A stretch of 32,440 bases of DNA from an uncultured Oscillospiraceae bacterium. GTDB lineage: Bacteria > Bacillota > Clostridia > Oscillospirales > Oscillospiraceae. Position numbers and translations under genes: made by a program. Within the stretch, counting starts at the first letter, position 1. The number at the start of each line of letters is the position of its first letter. The notes under the pieces were generated by a model. That model was given only the letters and a program-made list of their open reading frames with translations, had not been told where the DNA came from and searched no databases. The DNA is taken from assembly GCA_947626585.1 (NCBI GenBank), contig CANQSU010000013.1, forward strand, positions 1 through 32,440. The letters are read 5' to 3'. This document shows positions 7,708 through 14,992 of this stretch, in pieces.

Positions 7708-8238
7708 ATGAAATGCACAAATTGCGGTAAGAATAACGCTGTAGTTCACTATCACTTCAACCTCAACGGCCAGGAGCGGGAGGCGCACCTCTGCGAGGAG
7801 TGTGCCGGTAAGCTGGCGCCCGAGCGTCAGTTCGCGGCTCAGGCCGGGGAGATGTTCGGGCACATATTTGACGACGGCTTCTTCAGTGGAAGCGTCCCCG
7901 GGAACAACGGCTTCGGCGGGAGTATGCTCAGGAGCTTTTTCGGTTTCGACCCCTTCGAGGACGTTTTTGGAGGCCGCGCCTTCAGCCCCTTTGCCATGCT
8001 GGCCATGCCGAGGATCGAGATCAGCTTTCCGGAGATGGAGCGCAGCGAGTCCCGCTCAGGCGGAGCCGGAAGCGCGGAGAAGAGAGCGGAGGTGGACCCG
8101 GAGCTTTCAAAAAGGCGTCAGCTCAACGAGCTTCGCGCGCGGATGAAGGACGCCGCCGAAAACGAGGAGTACGAGAAGGCGGCGGAGCTGAGAAATAAGA
8201 TCCGCGCCCTGGAAAACGAGGGCAAGGACAAGGATTGA
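7708..8238 (+). CDS. mcsA: McsA-like protein with one zinc finger and a UVR domain
   Basis: A 176-residue protein in the mcsA position of the operon. The N-terminus has one Cys4 finger (Cys3-x2-Cys6 and Cys29-x2-Cys32, 'CTNCGKNNAVVHYHF' to 'LCEECA'). The C-terminus has a UVR motif ('LRARMKDAAENEEYEKAAELRNKIRALE', about residues 140-170), a ClpC-interaction type element. Between them, where Bacillus McsA has a second CxxC pair, lies a Gly/Phe-rich linker, and there is no other Cys in the protein. GAAAGGAG is about 8 bases before ATG 7708. The McsB kinase gene that normally follows is absent. It may act as a simple ClpC adaptor (inference). Confidence 0.88.
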   Translation: MKCTNCGKNNAVVHYHFNLNGQEREAHLCEECAGKLAPERQFAAQAGEMFGHIFDDGFFSGSVPGNNGFGGSMLRSFFGFDPFEDVFGGRAFSPFAMLAMPRIEISFPEMERSESRSGGAGSAEKRAEVDPELSKRRQLNELRARMKDAAENEEYEKAAELRNKIRALENEGKDKD

Positions 8239-8289
8239 TACTATTTAAAAATAGTATGAAAGGGTTCGGGCGGGTCCAAAGCCCGCCCG
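8238..8289 (+). other. Two hairpins in the mcsA-clpC gap
   Basis: ATACTATT/AATAGTAT (8238-8245 with 8250-8257, 4-base loop) starts on the last base of the mcsA stop. CGGGCGGG/CCCGCCCG (8267-8274 with 8282-8289) follows, but only three T come after it. They could stabilise or process the mRNA or partly attenuate clpC. They occupy the place where mcsB would be. Confidence 0.5.
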
Positions 8290-8317
8290 TTTGCGGAGAA
8301 TACAGGAGGTGTCTTGA

Positions 8318-10774
8318 ATGAAATATGAGGACAGGTTTACCGAAAGGGCCAAGAAGGTTTTTGATCTGGCGCACGAGACGGCGGCGGAGCTTGGACACGG
8401 GTATGTGGGGAGCGAACACATACTGTCAGGATTGGTTGCCGAGGGGGGCGGCGCGGCGGCGAAGATCCTTCGGGACAACGGCGTGGACGCCGAGCTGGTG
8501 CGGCTTTCCATCGAGAAGCTGGTGGGCCGGGGTGAGAGTGCCGACACCACGGTCCAGGGGCTGACACCCAGGGCCAAGACCATTATCGAGCTTGCTGTGC
8601 GGGACGCCATGCGCCTGGGGCACAGCTATGTGGGCACCGAGCATCTGCTCATGGGAATCCTCCGGGAGCCGGACAGCGTGGCTGCCAAGATCCTGACCAT
8701 GTCCGGGGTGGACCTGAACCGGGTCTACACCGAGCTTGTGAAGATGTTTGATCCGGCAGTGCGCCGTGCCGCCGGGTCTGACCGGAATGTCAGTCACCCG
8801 GAGACCAAGACCCTGGATCAGTTCTCCCGGGATCTGACCGTCATGGCATCCCAGGGCCAGTTGGACCCGGTCATCGGCCGGGACAGGGAGGTGCAGAGGG
8901 TCATTCAGATCCTCTCCCGTCGGACAAAGAACAACCCCGTCCTTATCGGAGAGCCAGGCGTGGGCAAGACGGCCATCGCCGAGGGACTGGCCCAGAAGAT
9001 CGCCGCCGGAGACGTGCCGGAAAGCCTGCAGAACAAGCGGGTCGTCTCCCTGGACCTGACCGGCATGGTGGCCGGCACCAAGTATCGAGGCGACTTCGAG
9101 GAGCGTATCAAGAACGCTCTGGAGGAGGTTCGTAAGGCCGGGGACGTGATCCTCTTTATCGACGAGCTTCACACCATCATCGGCGCGGGCGCCGCGGAGG
9201 GTGCCATCGATGCCTCCAATATTTTAAAGCCCGCCCTCTCCAGAGGTGAGATCCAAGCCATCGGCGCCACGACGCTCAACGAGTACCGCAAGTACATTGA
9301 GAAGGACGCAGCATTGGAGCGGCGTTTCCAGCCGGTGCAGGTGGACGAGCCGAGCGAGGATGAATCCATCCAGATCCTGAAGGGCCTTCGGGACAAGTAT
9401 GAGGCCCACCACAAGCTGACCATCACCGACGAGGCCATCGAGGCGGCGGTAAAGATGTCGGAGCGGTATATCAATGACCGGTATTTGCCGGACAAGGCCA
9501 TCGACCTCATCGACGAGGCCGCGTCCCGGGTACGAATGGAGTCTTTGAAGCTCCCGCCGGATCTGAAAACGCTGGAATCCGAGGCCGCCGCGCTGGCATC
9601 CGAGAAGGAGTCCGCCGTCCAGAATCAGGACTTTGAACGTGCGGCCAAGCTGAGAGACGCCGAGCGGGCCAAACGCACCGAGCTGGACGAGGTGCGCCGG
9701 CGCTGGCAGAGCGGTAAGGCCGGCCCCGGTAAGCGAGTGCTTGCCGAGGACATCGCCTCCGTGGTCTCCGGCTGGACGGGTATCCCCGTCACCACTTTGA
9801 CCGAGGACGAGGGGCAGAGACTGTTGCGCATGGAGGAGACCCTGCATAAGCGCGTGGTGGGCCAGAACGAGGCCGTGACCGCGGTGGCCAGGGCCATCCG
9901 GCGCGGGCGCGTGGGACTCAAGGATCCCCACCGGCCCATCGGCTCCTTCCTGTTCCTGGGCCCCACGGGCGTGGGCAAGACGGAGCTTTGCCGGGCGTTG
10001 GCCGAGGCTATGTTCGGGGACGAGAACGCCATGATCCGGGTGGATATGTCCGAGTATATGGAAAAACACACGGTATCCAAGCTCATCGGCTCGCCTCCGG
10101 GCTACGTGGGCTTTGAGGAGGGCGGACAGCTGACCGAGAAGGTCCGCCGTCACCCCTACTCCGTAGTGTTGTTCGACGAGATTGAGAAGGCCCACGAGGA
10201 CGTGTTCAACATTATGCTCCAGATCATGGAGGACGGCCGGCTCACCGACTCCCAGGGCCGGCGGGTGGATTTCCGGAACACCATTATCGTCATGACATCC
10301 AACGTGGGCGCGCGGAACATTACGGAGAAGGCCAAGACACTGGGCTTCTCCGCCCAGGAGAGCGCCGGTGACACCATGAGCGACGAACGTATCCGCGAGG
10401 CTGTCATGGGCGACCTGAGACGGACCTTCAAGCCGGAGTTCCTCAACCGCATTGACGAGACTATCGTGTTCCATCAGCTGACCCGTGACGAGATCAGGCA
10501 AATTGCCCGGAACATGCTGGCCGTTGTGACCGGACGGGTGGAGACCATGGAGCTGGAGCTTGAGGTGACGGACAACGCCGTGGACGCCCTGGCCGAGGCT
10601 GGCTTCGATCCGGTATACGGCGCGCGCCCCCTGCGTCGCAAGATACAGTCGACCGTGGAGGACGCTCTTGCCGAGAAAATGCTGGAGGGGCAGATCAAGG
10701 CCGGAGACAAGGTCCTTGTGGACGTCGTTGACGGAAAGATAACCGTGGCGGCGAGAGAACCAGCCGCAGTGTGA
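8318..10774 (+). CDS. clpC: AAA+ unfoldase ClpC, partner of ClpP
   Basis: An 818-residue Hsp100 unfoldase that feeds proteins to ClpP in the cytosol. Domains in order: double Clp N-domain (about 4-70 and 79-145), AAA-1 with Walker A GEPGVGKT at 211-218 and Walker B 'ILFIDE', a middle region with a UVR-like coil near 429-460 ('[12 protein letters not shown]') that marks ClpC rather than ClpA/B, AAA-2 with Walker A GPTGVGKT at 548-555 and Walker B '[10 protein letters not shown]', then the small C-terminal domain ('[11 protein letters not shown]'). The length is normal. AGGAGG is about 8 bases before ATG 8318. It is the last gene of the CtsR-controlled operon. Without McsB, phospho-arginine tagging of substrates is not expected from this locus. 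Confidence 0.97.
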   Translation: MKYEDRFTERAKKVFDLAHETAAELGHGYVGSEHILSGLVAEGGGAAAKILRDNGVDAELVRLSIEKLVGRGESADTTVQGLTPRAKTIIELAVRDAMRLGHSYVGTEHLLMGILREPDSVAAKILTMSGVDLNRVYTELVKMFDPAVRRAAGSDRNVSHPETKTLDQFSRDLTVMASQGQLDPVIGRDREVQRVIQILSRRTKNNPVLIGEPGVGKTAIAEGLAQKIAAGDVPESLQNKRVVSLDLTGMVAGTKYRGDFEERIKNALEEVRKAGDVILFIDELHTIIGAGAAEGAIDASNILKPALSRGEIQAIGATTLNEYRKYIEKDAALERRFQPVQVDEPSEDESIQILKGLRDKYEAHHKLTITDEAIEAAVKMSERYINDRYLPDKAIDLIDEAASRVRMESLKLPPDLKTLESEAAALASEKESAVQNQDFERAAKLRDAERAKRTELDEVRRRWQSGKAGPGKRVLAEDIASVVSGWTGIPVTTLTEDEGQRLLRMEETLHKRVVGQNEAVTAVARAIRRGRVGLKDPHRPIGSFLFLGPTGVGKTELCRALAEAMFGDENAMIRVDMSEYMEKHTVSKLIGSPPGYVGFEEGGQLTEKVRRHPYSVVLFDEIEKAHEDVFNIMLQIMEDGRLTDSQGRRVDFRNTIIVMTSNVGARNITEKAKTLGFSAQESAGDTMSDERIREAVMGDLRRTFKPEFLNRIDETIVFHQLTRDEIRQIARNMLAVVTGRVETMELELEVTDNAVDALAEAGFDPVYGARPLRRKIQSTVEDALAEKMLEGQIKAGDKVLVDVVDGKITVAAREPAAV

Positions 10775-10816
10775 TACTAGTCGGTTTAAAAGCTTCCCCA
10801 AAGCGGCGGATTAAAG

Positions 10817-10907
10817 GGGCCGCGGCGAAAATGATATGCTCCCCCTATAGCGGACAGTTTTGTTCTTTCCCTGTCCGCTGTAGGGGGAGCATATCTTTTC
10901 GCGGCCC
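10817..10907. terminator. Very long hairpin between convergent clpC and DUF1622 genes
   Basis: 10833-10857 pairs with 10871-10895 over 25 bp with a single G-U wobble, around a 13-base loop. Outside it, GGGCCGC...GAAAA (10817-10831) pairs with TTTTCGCGGCCC (10896-10907), apart from a bulge of about 3 bases. The whole stem is near 37 bp. TTTT follows the core in both directions, so it can serve as a bidirectional terminator. It is much longer than needed and may be a repeat-derived palindrome. Confidence 0.75.
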
Positions 10908-10981
10908 TCGCGTTGTACTTTTTGGGGCGGTTCGTTACAGTCCCGTTTGGCGTTATTTTGGGACTCGGGGTTGACGGGCGG

Positions 10982-11347
10982 TCAATGAGTGGCGGGCTCG
11001 TCCTTTTTCTCAGTCTCACGGGCCAGCGTTTCCGCGTGTTCCATGTGTTTGATCTCCCAGTGAATGAGGAAGGTGAGGGCGGAGCGGAGGATGATGATGC
11101 AGGCCACAATGGCGATCTCCTGGAAGGTCTGGACAATGACGGTGCGCAAAATCTCGCCGCCCAGCTTGAAGGACAGGGCCGTGGCCATGCCCTGGGCCAG
11201 CTTCAGGCGCATTTCCGGATCCCTCTTTATGTAGGCGATGACACCCTGGATGCCGTCAATGATCAGGACGATGACGCCCACGTACTCAAAGAGAAGGATG
11301 CCGTAAGTGATGATGGTGTGCAGGATCTGTTCAAGTATGTGAGTCAC
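10982..11347 (-). CDS. DUF1622-family membrane protein
   Basis: A 121-residue protein with two or three hydrophobic helices: about residues 8-40 ('ITYGILLFEYVGVIVLIIDGIQGVI'), and 65-100 ('LRTVIVQTFQEIAIVACIIILRSALTFLIHWEI'). It has the DUF1622 pattern ('LKLAQGMATALSFKLGGEILRT') and a charged C-terminus. The function of the family is unknown. The start is the GTG at 11347, because AGGAGG lies 7 bases upstream; a GTG at 11353 is only 1 base from that site. The ribosome binding site overlaps the mscS stop, so it is cotranscribed after metA and mscS. A membrane-tension role by association with mscS is only a guess. Confidence 0.82.
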   Translation of the reverse strand: MTHILEQILHTIITYGILLFEYVGVIVLIIDGIQGVIAYIKRDPEMRLKLAQGMATALSFKLGGEILRTVIVQTFQEIAIVACIIILRSALTFLIHWEIKHMEHAETLARETEKKDEPATH

Positions 11348-11358
11348 GGTCACGCCTC

Positions 11359-12165
11359 CTATTGTTCGAGATGGACATTCAGATGCGGGTAGGTCATGGT
11401 GACACCGTTTTCCTCAAAGGCGGTGCGCACGTTCTCCAGGAGGGCGCACTTGGCGGCGAAAAATTTGGGCGTCTCACACCAGACCAGCACCATGTAGGTG
11501 ATGGCCGAGTCGCCGTACTCCTTGACGGCGATGATGGGCGCGGGATCGTAAATAAGGCCATCGGTCATCTCCATGGCCTTCGCGACCGCGGCCCTGACGG
11601 CTCCGGCGGAGTCGCCATAGGAGGCGGAGACGTCGATATCGATGCGCCGCGTCTCATGGGCGGTGAAGTTCTCAACCTTGGAGTCGGCCACCGTGGAGTT
11701 GGGGATGTGGACTTCCCGGCCGTCGGGCATTCTGAGAATGGTGTAAAAGAGTCCCACGTTCTGCACGGTCCCCGACGTGCCGCCAATATCCACCCAGTCT
11801 CCGGCACCAAAGGGGTGGGTCCCCAGGACGGTGATGCCGGAGAAGAGGTTGGTCAGGATGTTCTGCACCGACAGGGACAGAGCCAGGGAGACAACCGAGA
11901 CGATGGCGACAAGGCTGGTCATGGGGATACCCAGCTTATCCGCCACGATGAGGATGACGAGTACCCACAGTATGACACCGATGGCGGACTTGATGAAGCC
12001 CTTGATGGAGGCGTCCAGCCTGCTCTTGGCGAAGGCCCGGTCCACCAGCTTCAGAAGGAGCCGCCTTATGACGACGCAGACGGCGAGCAGTATCACTGTG
12101 GAAAGGAGAAGCCCCAGGCTGAGAGTCCCGATATGTATCGCGTCGAGCGTTTCAAAGATCTTCAT
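11359..12165 (-). CDS. mscS: Small-conductance mechanosensitive channel, MscS family
   Basis: A 268-residue membrane channel that releases solutes under osmotic downshock. Transmembrane segments are at about 15-37, 56-78 and the pore-lining TM3 region 85-110 (Ala/Gly/Ser-rich '[23 protein letters not shown]'). The beta domain follows ('[39 protein letters not shown]') and then the C-terminal alpha/beta domain. The length is close to E. coli MscS (286). ATG 12165 overlaps the metA stop as ATGA, so translation is coupled. Confidence 0.93.
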   Translation of the reverse strand: MKIFETLDAIHIGTLSLGLLLSTVILLAVCVVIRRLLLKLVDRAFAKSRLDASIKGFIKSAIGVILWVLVILIVADKLGIPMTSLVAIVSVVSLALSLSVQNILTNLFSGITVLGTHPFGAGDWVDIGGTSGTVQNVGLFYTILRMPDGREVHIPNSTVADSKVENFTAHETRRIDIDVSASYGDSAGAVRAAVAKAMEMTDGLIYDPAPIIAVKEYGDSAITYMVLVWCETPKFFAAKCALLENVRTAFEENGVTMTYPHLNVHLEQ

Positions 12166-13103
12166 ATCTTCACCCCTTCATCTATAATGTTTATATCCAT
12201 GAGATCAAAAGGCGTACCCTGGTAGACAAAGTGGTTGATCCAGTTGGAATAGAGAAGATTGGCGTGGCCCCGCCAGCGGACGATGGGCTCCTTTGTGGGA
12301 TCGTCGTCGGGGAAGTAGTTTTTGGGCACCTCGATGGGCAGACCCTGGTTGAGATCACGAAAATACTCGTTTTTCAGTGTGTCCGGGTCGTACTCCGAGT
12401 GGCCGGTGACAAAGATCTGCCGCCCGCCCCTGGTGGACATGATGTAGACCCCCGCCTCCTTCGAGGACGCCAGGATCTTTACGCCGGGGATCTTCTCCAC
12501 ATCCTCCCGCAGGACCGTGGTGTGGCGGGAATGGGGGGCGTAAAAAACATCGTCAAAGCCCCGCATCAGAATGGAGCGCTTGTACTCCACCTTATGGGGG
12601 AAGACGCCGAAGAGCTTCTTCTCCAGCGGGTATTTATTGACGCCGTAGTGGTAGTAAAGCGCCGCCTGGGCGCCCCAGCAGATGTGGAAGGTGGAGTAGA
12701 CGTTGGTCTTGCTCCACTCCATGATCTCACAAAGCTCCTGCCAGTAGTCCACCTCCTCAAACTCCAGCTTCTCCACCGGTGCGCCGGTGATGACAAGGCC
12801 GTCGTAGCGCTGGTTACGTACCTCGTCGAAGGTCTTGTAGAAGGCGATCATGTGGTCCTCGCTGGTGTGCATGGCCTTGTGGGTGCTGGTCTGCAAAAGC
12901 TCCAGCTCCACCTGCAAAGGGGTGTTGCCCAGGAGCCTTGCCATCTGAGTCTCGGTGGCGATCTTGGTGGGCATGAGGTTTAAGAGAGCTATCCTTAAAG
13001 GGCGGATGTCCTGGGTCACGGCTCTGGTCTCGGGAATGACGAAGATATTCTCATCGTGCAGCGTCTGCGTCGCGGGAAGCTCGTTGGGTATCTTGATAGG
13101 CAT
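12162..13103 (-). CDS. metA: Homoserine O-acyltransferase MetA, probably acetyl-CoA-specific
   Basis: A 313-residue enzyme for the first committed step of methionine synthesis, acylating homoserine. The catalytic Cys is in 'HICWGAQA'; other landmarks are '[15 protein letters not shown]', '[15 protein letters not shown]', 'FPHKVEYKR', 'PHSRHTT' and 'TGHSEYD'. In the specificity position after GAPV it has Glu, as in Bacillus cereus MetA (acetyl-CoA), where E. coli has Gly (succinyl-CoA); so O-acetylhomoserine is the likely product. The start is the ATG at 13103 ([11 protein letters not shown]), which fits the family and has GAGGT upstream; an in-frame start at 13145 would overlap the promoter. 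No SAM riboswitch or T-box precedes it. Confidence 0.94.
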   Translation of the reverse strand: MPIKIPNELPATQTLHDENIFVIPETRAVTQDIRPLRIALLNLMPTKIATETQMARLLGNTPLQVELELLQTSTHKAMHTSEDHMIAFYKTFDEVRNQRYDGLVITGAPVEKLEFEEVDYWQELCEIMEWSKTNVYSTFHICWGAQAALYYHYGVNKYPLEKKLFGVFPHKVEYKRSILMRGFDDVFYAPHSRHTTVLREDVEKIPGVKILASSKEAGVYIMSTRGGRQIFVTGHSEYDPDTLKNEYFRDLNQGLPIEVPKNYFPDDDPTKEPIVRWRGHANLLYSNWINHFVYQGTPFDLMDINIIDEGVKI

Positions 13104-13144
13104 GGCGATTACCTCACGGGAAGGATTGGTTAAAGCATATATCA

Positions 13145-13173
13145 ATTATAGGATATTCGGCCTTTTTTTGCAA
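13145..13173 (-). promoter_or_regulatory. Sigma-A promoter of the metA operon
   Basis: Minus strand: TTGCAA (13173-13168), a 17-base spacer, and TATAAT (13150-13145). It lies about 42 bases before the MetA start, leaving a short leader with no room for a riboswitch. Confidence 0.8.
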
Positions 13174-13336
13174 GAGCCGGAATGAAATACATTGCATCGC
13201 AAAACTGGAAAATAAGAAATCGTCAAAATGTCCCAAAAAATGCCATATAGGCGGCGAAAATGGCCAGAAAAAGGCAAAAGATTGATACAATTTTGCAATT
13301 TTTGAGTCATTTTTGGAAAAATATCTGGAAAATACG
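13174..13336. other. AT-rich intergenic region between metA and abrB promoters
   Basis: Non-coding and AT-rich between two divergent promoters. AbrB-type regulators favour AT-rich DNA, so it may contain autoregulatory sites, but no defined operator is visible. Confidence 0.4.
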
Positions 13337-13364
13337 TTGACAAATTTCGATAAAATGTTACAAT
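13337..13364 (+). promoter_or_regulatory. Sigma-A promoter of the abrB-like gene
   Basis: A perfect TTGACA at 13337-13342, a 16-base spacer, and TACAAT at 13359-13364, about 48 bases before the start codon. Confidence 0.75.
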
Positions 13365-13412
13365 AATTACAAGGACGGTTATGCCGGCCAAAAATTATGG
13401 AGGGGATATAGC

Positions 13413-13655
13413 ATGAAATCTACCGGTATTGTGAGGAAGGTTGACGAGCTTGGAAGGATCGTCATCCCCATCGAGCTGCGAAGGACCCTGGACATTGCGG
13501 AGAAGGATTCACTGGAAATCTATGTGGATGGCGAGCGGATCATCCTCGCCAAGCACGAGGACTCCTGCATCTTCTGCGGAAAAACCAGAAATCTCAGCCA
13601 GCACAAGGGCAAGAACATCTGCGATTCCTGCCTTGAGGAACTTCGTCACGAATAA
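13413..13655 (+). CDS. AbrB/SpoVT-family transition-state regulator with C-terminal zinc-knuckle-like motif
   Basis: An 80-residue DNA-binding regulator. Residues 1-50 ('MKSTGIVRKVDELGRIVIPI', 'ELRRTLDIAEKDSLEIYVDG') are nearly the AbrB N-terminal domain of Bacillus, a dimeric swapped-hairpin barrel. The C-terminal part differs: 'CIFCGKTRNL' then 'ICDSCLEEL' gives two CxxC pairs 17 residues apart, likely a zinc site, in place of the Bacillus multimerisation domain. GGAGGGG is about 9 bases before ATG 13413. AbrB proteins control entry into stationary phase and sporulation; the targets here are unknown. It is a single-gene unit. Confidence 0.92.
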   Translation: MKSTGIVRKVDELGRIVIPIELRRTLDIAEKDSLEIYVDGERIILAKHEDSCIFCGKTRNLSQHKGKNICDSCLEELRHE

Positions 13656-13665
13656 GCGAAAAGGG

Positions 13666-13724
13666 GCCCGCCGAAAGGCGGGCGCTTTGTTCATTTGCCG
13701 GCTGTCGGGCCGGCGTTATTTTTT
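13666..13724 (+). terminator. Terminator region between abrB-like and the convergent HAD gene
   Basis: Two hairpins follow the abrB-like stop. GCCCGCC-GAAA-GGCGGGC (13666-13683) has a GNRA loop but a poor T-run. GCCGGC/GCCGGC (13697-13702 with 13709-13714) is followed by GTTATTTTTT, the stronger terminator. Its T-run abuts the stop codon of the minus-strand HAD gene. Confidence 0.75.
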
Positions 13725-14367
13725 ATACGAGCTTTATAAGCTCCGAGGGGCGGGTGATGATGGTCTTGGCGCCGCACTCGGTCAAAAGCTCCTTTGTGCG
13801 AAAGCCCCAGGCTACGGAGATGCAGTCAATGCCGGCGGCCCGGGCGGTTTTCAGGTCTACTTCGGAATCTCCCACGTAGACTGTCTCGTAGGGGTAACTC
13901 CAAAGCTCCCGCATCACGGCCTTCACCGAGTCCGGGGCGGGCTTGCGGGCGATGCCGGGCCTTTCGCCGATGGCCACGGAGACGTAGGCGCCAAAGAAGC
14001 GGCGCACCAGGGCCTTGGTATTGGCGTCGGGCTTGTTGGACACCACGGCCAGCTTATGTTCGGAGGCCGTGAGGGCGCGGAGGGTCTCGAGGATCCCCTC
14101 ATAAGGGGCGGTTTCTATCATATTGTGCGCCTCGTACCAGGCTGTGTACTCGCTGAGGAGCTTGTCAAAGCCGGGGGTGTCCCGCCCCTCGGGCAGGGAG
14201 CGCTCAAGAAGCACGCCGGAGCCGTTACCCACGGAGCGGCGGATCTGCTCCAGGGTCCGTTCCTCATAGCCGTACTTTGTGAGGATGTGGTTGACGCTGG
14301 CGCGGATGTCCTCAAGGGTGTTGAGAAGCGTCCCGTCCAGGTCGAAAATGACGGTGGTGTATCTCAT
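13723..14367 (-). CDS. HAD-superfamily hydrolase, phosphoglycolate-phosphatase-like
   Basis: A 214-residue cytoplasmic phosphatase. The HAD motifs are complete: motif I 'FDLDGTLLNT' (residues 8-17, nucleophile Asp), a helical cap of the PGP/Gph class, motif II 'VVSNK', motif III 'KPAPD', motif IV 'YVGDSEVDLKTARAAG'. The fold and cap resemble Gph and PpaX; the substrate cannot be decided from sequence. The start ATG at 14367 overlaps the stop of the 81-residue gene (ATGA), so it is the last gene of a three-gene coupled operon. Confidence 0.9.
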   Translation of the reverse strand: MRYTTVIFDLDGTLLNTLEDIRASVNHILTKYGYEERTLEQIRRSVGNGSGVLLERSLPEGRDTPGFDKLLSEYTAWYEAHNMIETAPYEGILETLRALTASEHKLAVVSNKPDANTKALVRRFFGAYVSVAIGERPGIARKPAPDSVKAVMRELWSYPYETVYVGDSEVDLKTARAAGIDCISVAWGFRTKELLTECGAKTIITRPSELIKLV

Positions 14368-14609
14368 TCGGAAACGTCGATCCCCCAGTCGTTCATCACC
14401 CGGTTGAGGAGCTTCGTCAGGGCCACAAGGCCGTCGCGGGTGATGAGGACGCTGGCCACCTCGTCGGCCACTTGGGCGGACACGTCGGTGAGTGTGCCCT
14501 GTTTCATGGAGAAATTATGGTCTGTGTAGATGTGGGCAAAGGACAGGGCTACCTCGGCCTTGTTCTTGCTGTGGGTGACGTTGAAGGTGTTCGCAAAGAC
14601 CGGCCTCAT
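14364..14609 (-). CDS. 81-residue protein of unknown function (DUF3467-like?)
   Basis: A small soluble, mildly acidic protein with no Cys and no membrane segment. The C-terminal half ('VASVLITRDGLVALTKLLNRVMNDW') looks like the strand-helix end of DUF3467 proteins, a weak resemblance. It is joined to both neighbours by ATGA overlaps, which argues strongly that it is real and made with the TSCPD protein and the HAD phosphatase. No function is proposed. Confidence 0.8.
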   Translation of the reverse strand: MRPVFANTFNVTHSKNKAEVALSFAHIYTDHNFSMKQGTLTDVSAQVADEVASVLITRDGLVALTKLLNRVMNDWGIDVSE

Positions 14610-14866
14610 GCGCCCGCCTCCTCGTCAAGAGCCTCCTGAAGGGCGATGGCGATCTGGTCGGGGCAGGAGGTGCCGCGCATGCCGCACTGGGTGCCACGGA
14701 GGCGGGGGATCACGTCCTCGGCCCGCTGACCGCGGAGAAGGGCACAGATGCCCTTGAGGTTGCCGTTGCAGCCGCCCTCCACGGTGATGTTCTGGATCAC
14801 GCCGTCCTCAAGGACGATATCATAACGGCGTGAACAAACGCCGTGGGGGATGAATACCTTTTCCAT
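14606..14866 (-). CDS. TSCPD-domain protein (TIGR03905 type)
   Basis: An 86-residue protein matching the small stand-alone TSCPD family: 'GVCSRRYDIVLEDGVIQNITVEGGCNGNLKGICALLRGQ' and 'LRGTQCGMRGTSCPDQIAIAL'. The conserved Cys and the TSCPD-like signature (here GTSCPD) also occur at the C-terminus of some ribonucleotide reductases. Four Cys may bind a metal. The role is unknown. GAAAGGA lies about 8 bases before the ATG at 14866. It is the first gene of the operon with the 81-residue gene and the HAD phosphatase. Confidence 0.87.
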   Translation of the reverse strand: MEKVFIPHGVCSRRYDIVLEDGVIQNITVEGGCNGNLKGICALLRGQRAEDVIPRLRGTQCGMRGTSCPDQIAIALQEALDEEAGA

Positions 14867-14900
14867 AACGATTTCCTTTCTTTATTATTTGGATGTCCTT

Positions 14901-14929
14901 ATTATAAACCCGAACCGCTCAGCTTGCAA
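14901..14929 (-). promoter_or_regulatory. Sigma-A promoter of the TSCPD operon
   Basis: Minus strand: TTGCAA (14929-14924), a 17-base spacer, and TATAAT (14906-14901), about 35 bases before the TSCPD start. It is divergent from spoIIP. Confidence 0.75.
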
Positions 14930-14958
14930 TCATAATTTCTCGTCTCCCGGAATAGTCT
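14930..14958 (+). promoter_or_regulatory. Weak candidate sigma-E promoter of spoIIP
   Basis: TCATAAT at 14930-14936, a 14-base spacer, and AATAGTCT at 14951-14958 resemble the mother-cell sigma-E hexamers (TCATATT and CATACANT). spoIIP is sigma-E-dependent in Bacillus. The -10 match is poor, so this is tentative. Confidence 0.3.
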
Positions 14959-14992
14959 CTTATATCGTCCTACAAATGAGGAGGCTGAGCAA

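Noticed and set aside
9224..10801. 525-residue minus-strand open frame across clpC
   Set aside because: Antisense shadow of ClpC with His/Gly/Leu-rich composition and no ribosome binding site.
13104..13144. A SAM riboswitch or T-box before metA
   Set aside because: The promoter leaves a leader of only about 30 bases, too short for either.
13441..14529. 362-residue plus-strand open frame across abrB and the HAD gene
   Set aside because: It overlaps abrB out of frame and two minus-strand genes with ATGA coupling; composition is that of a shadow.
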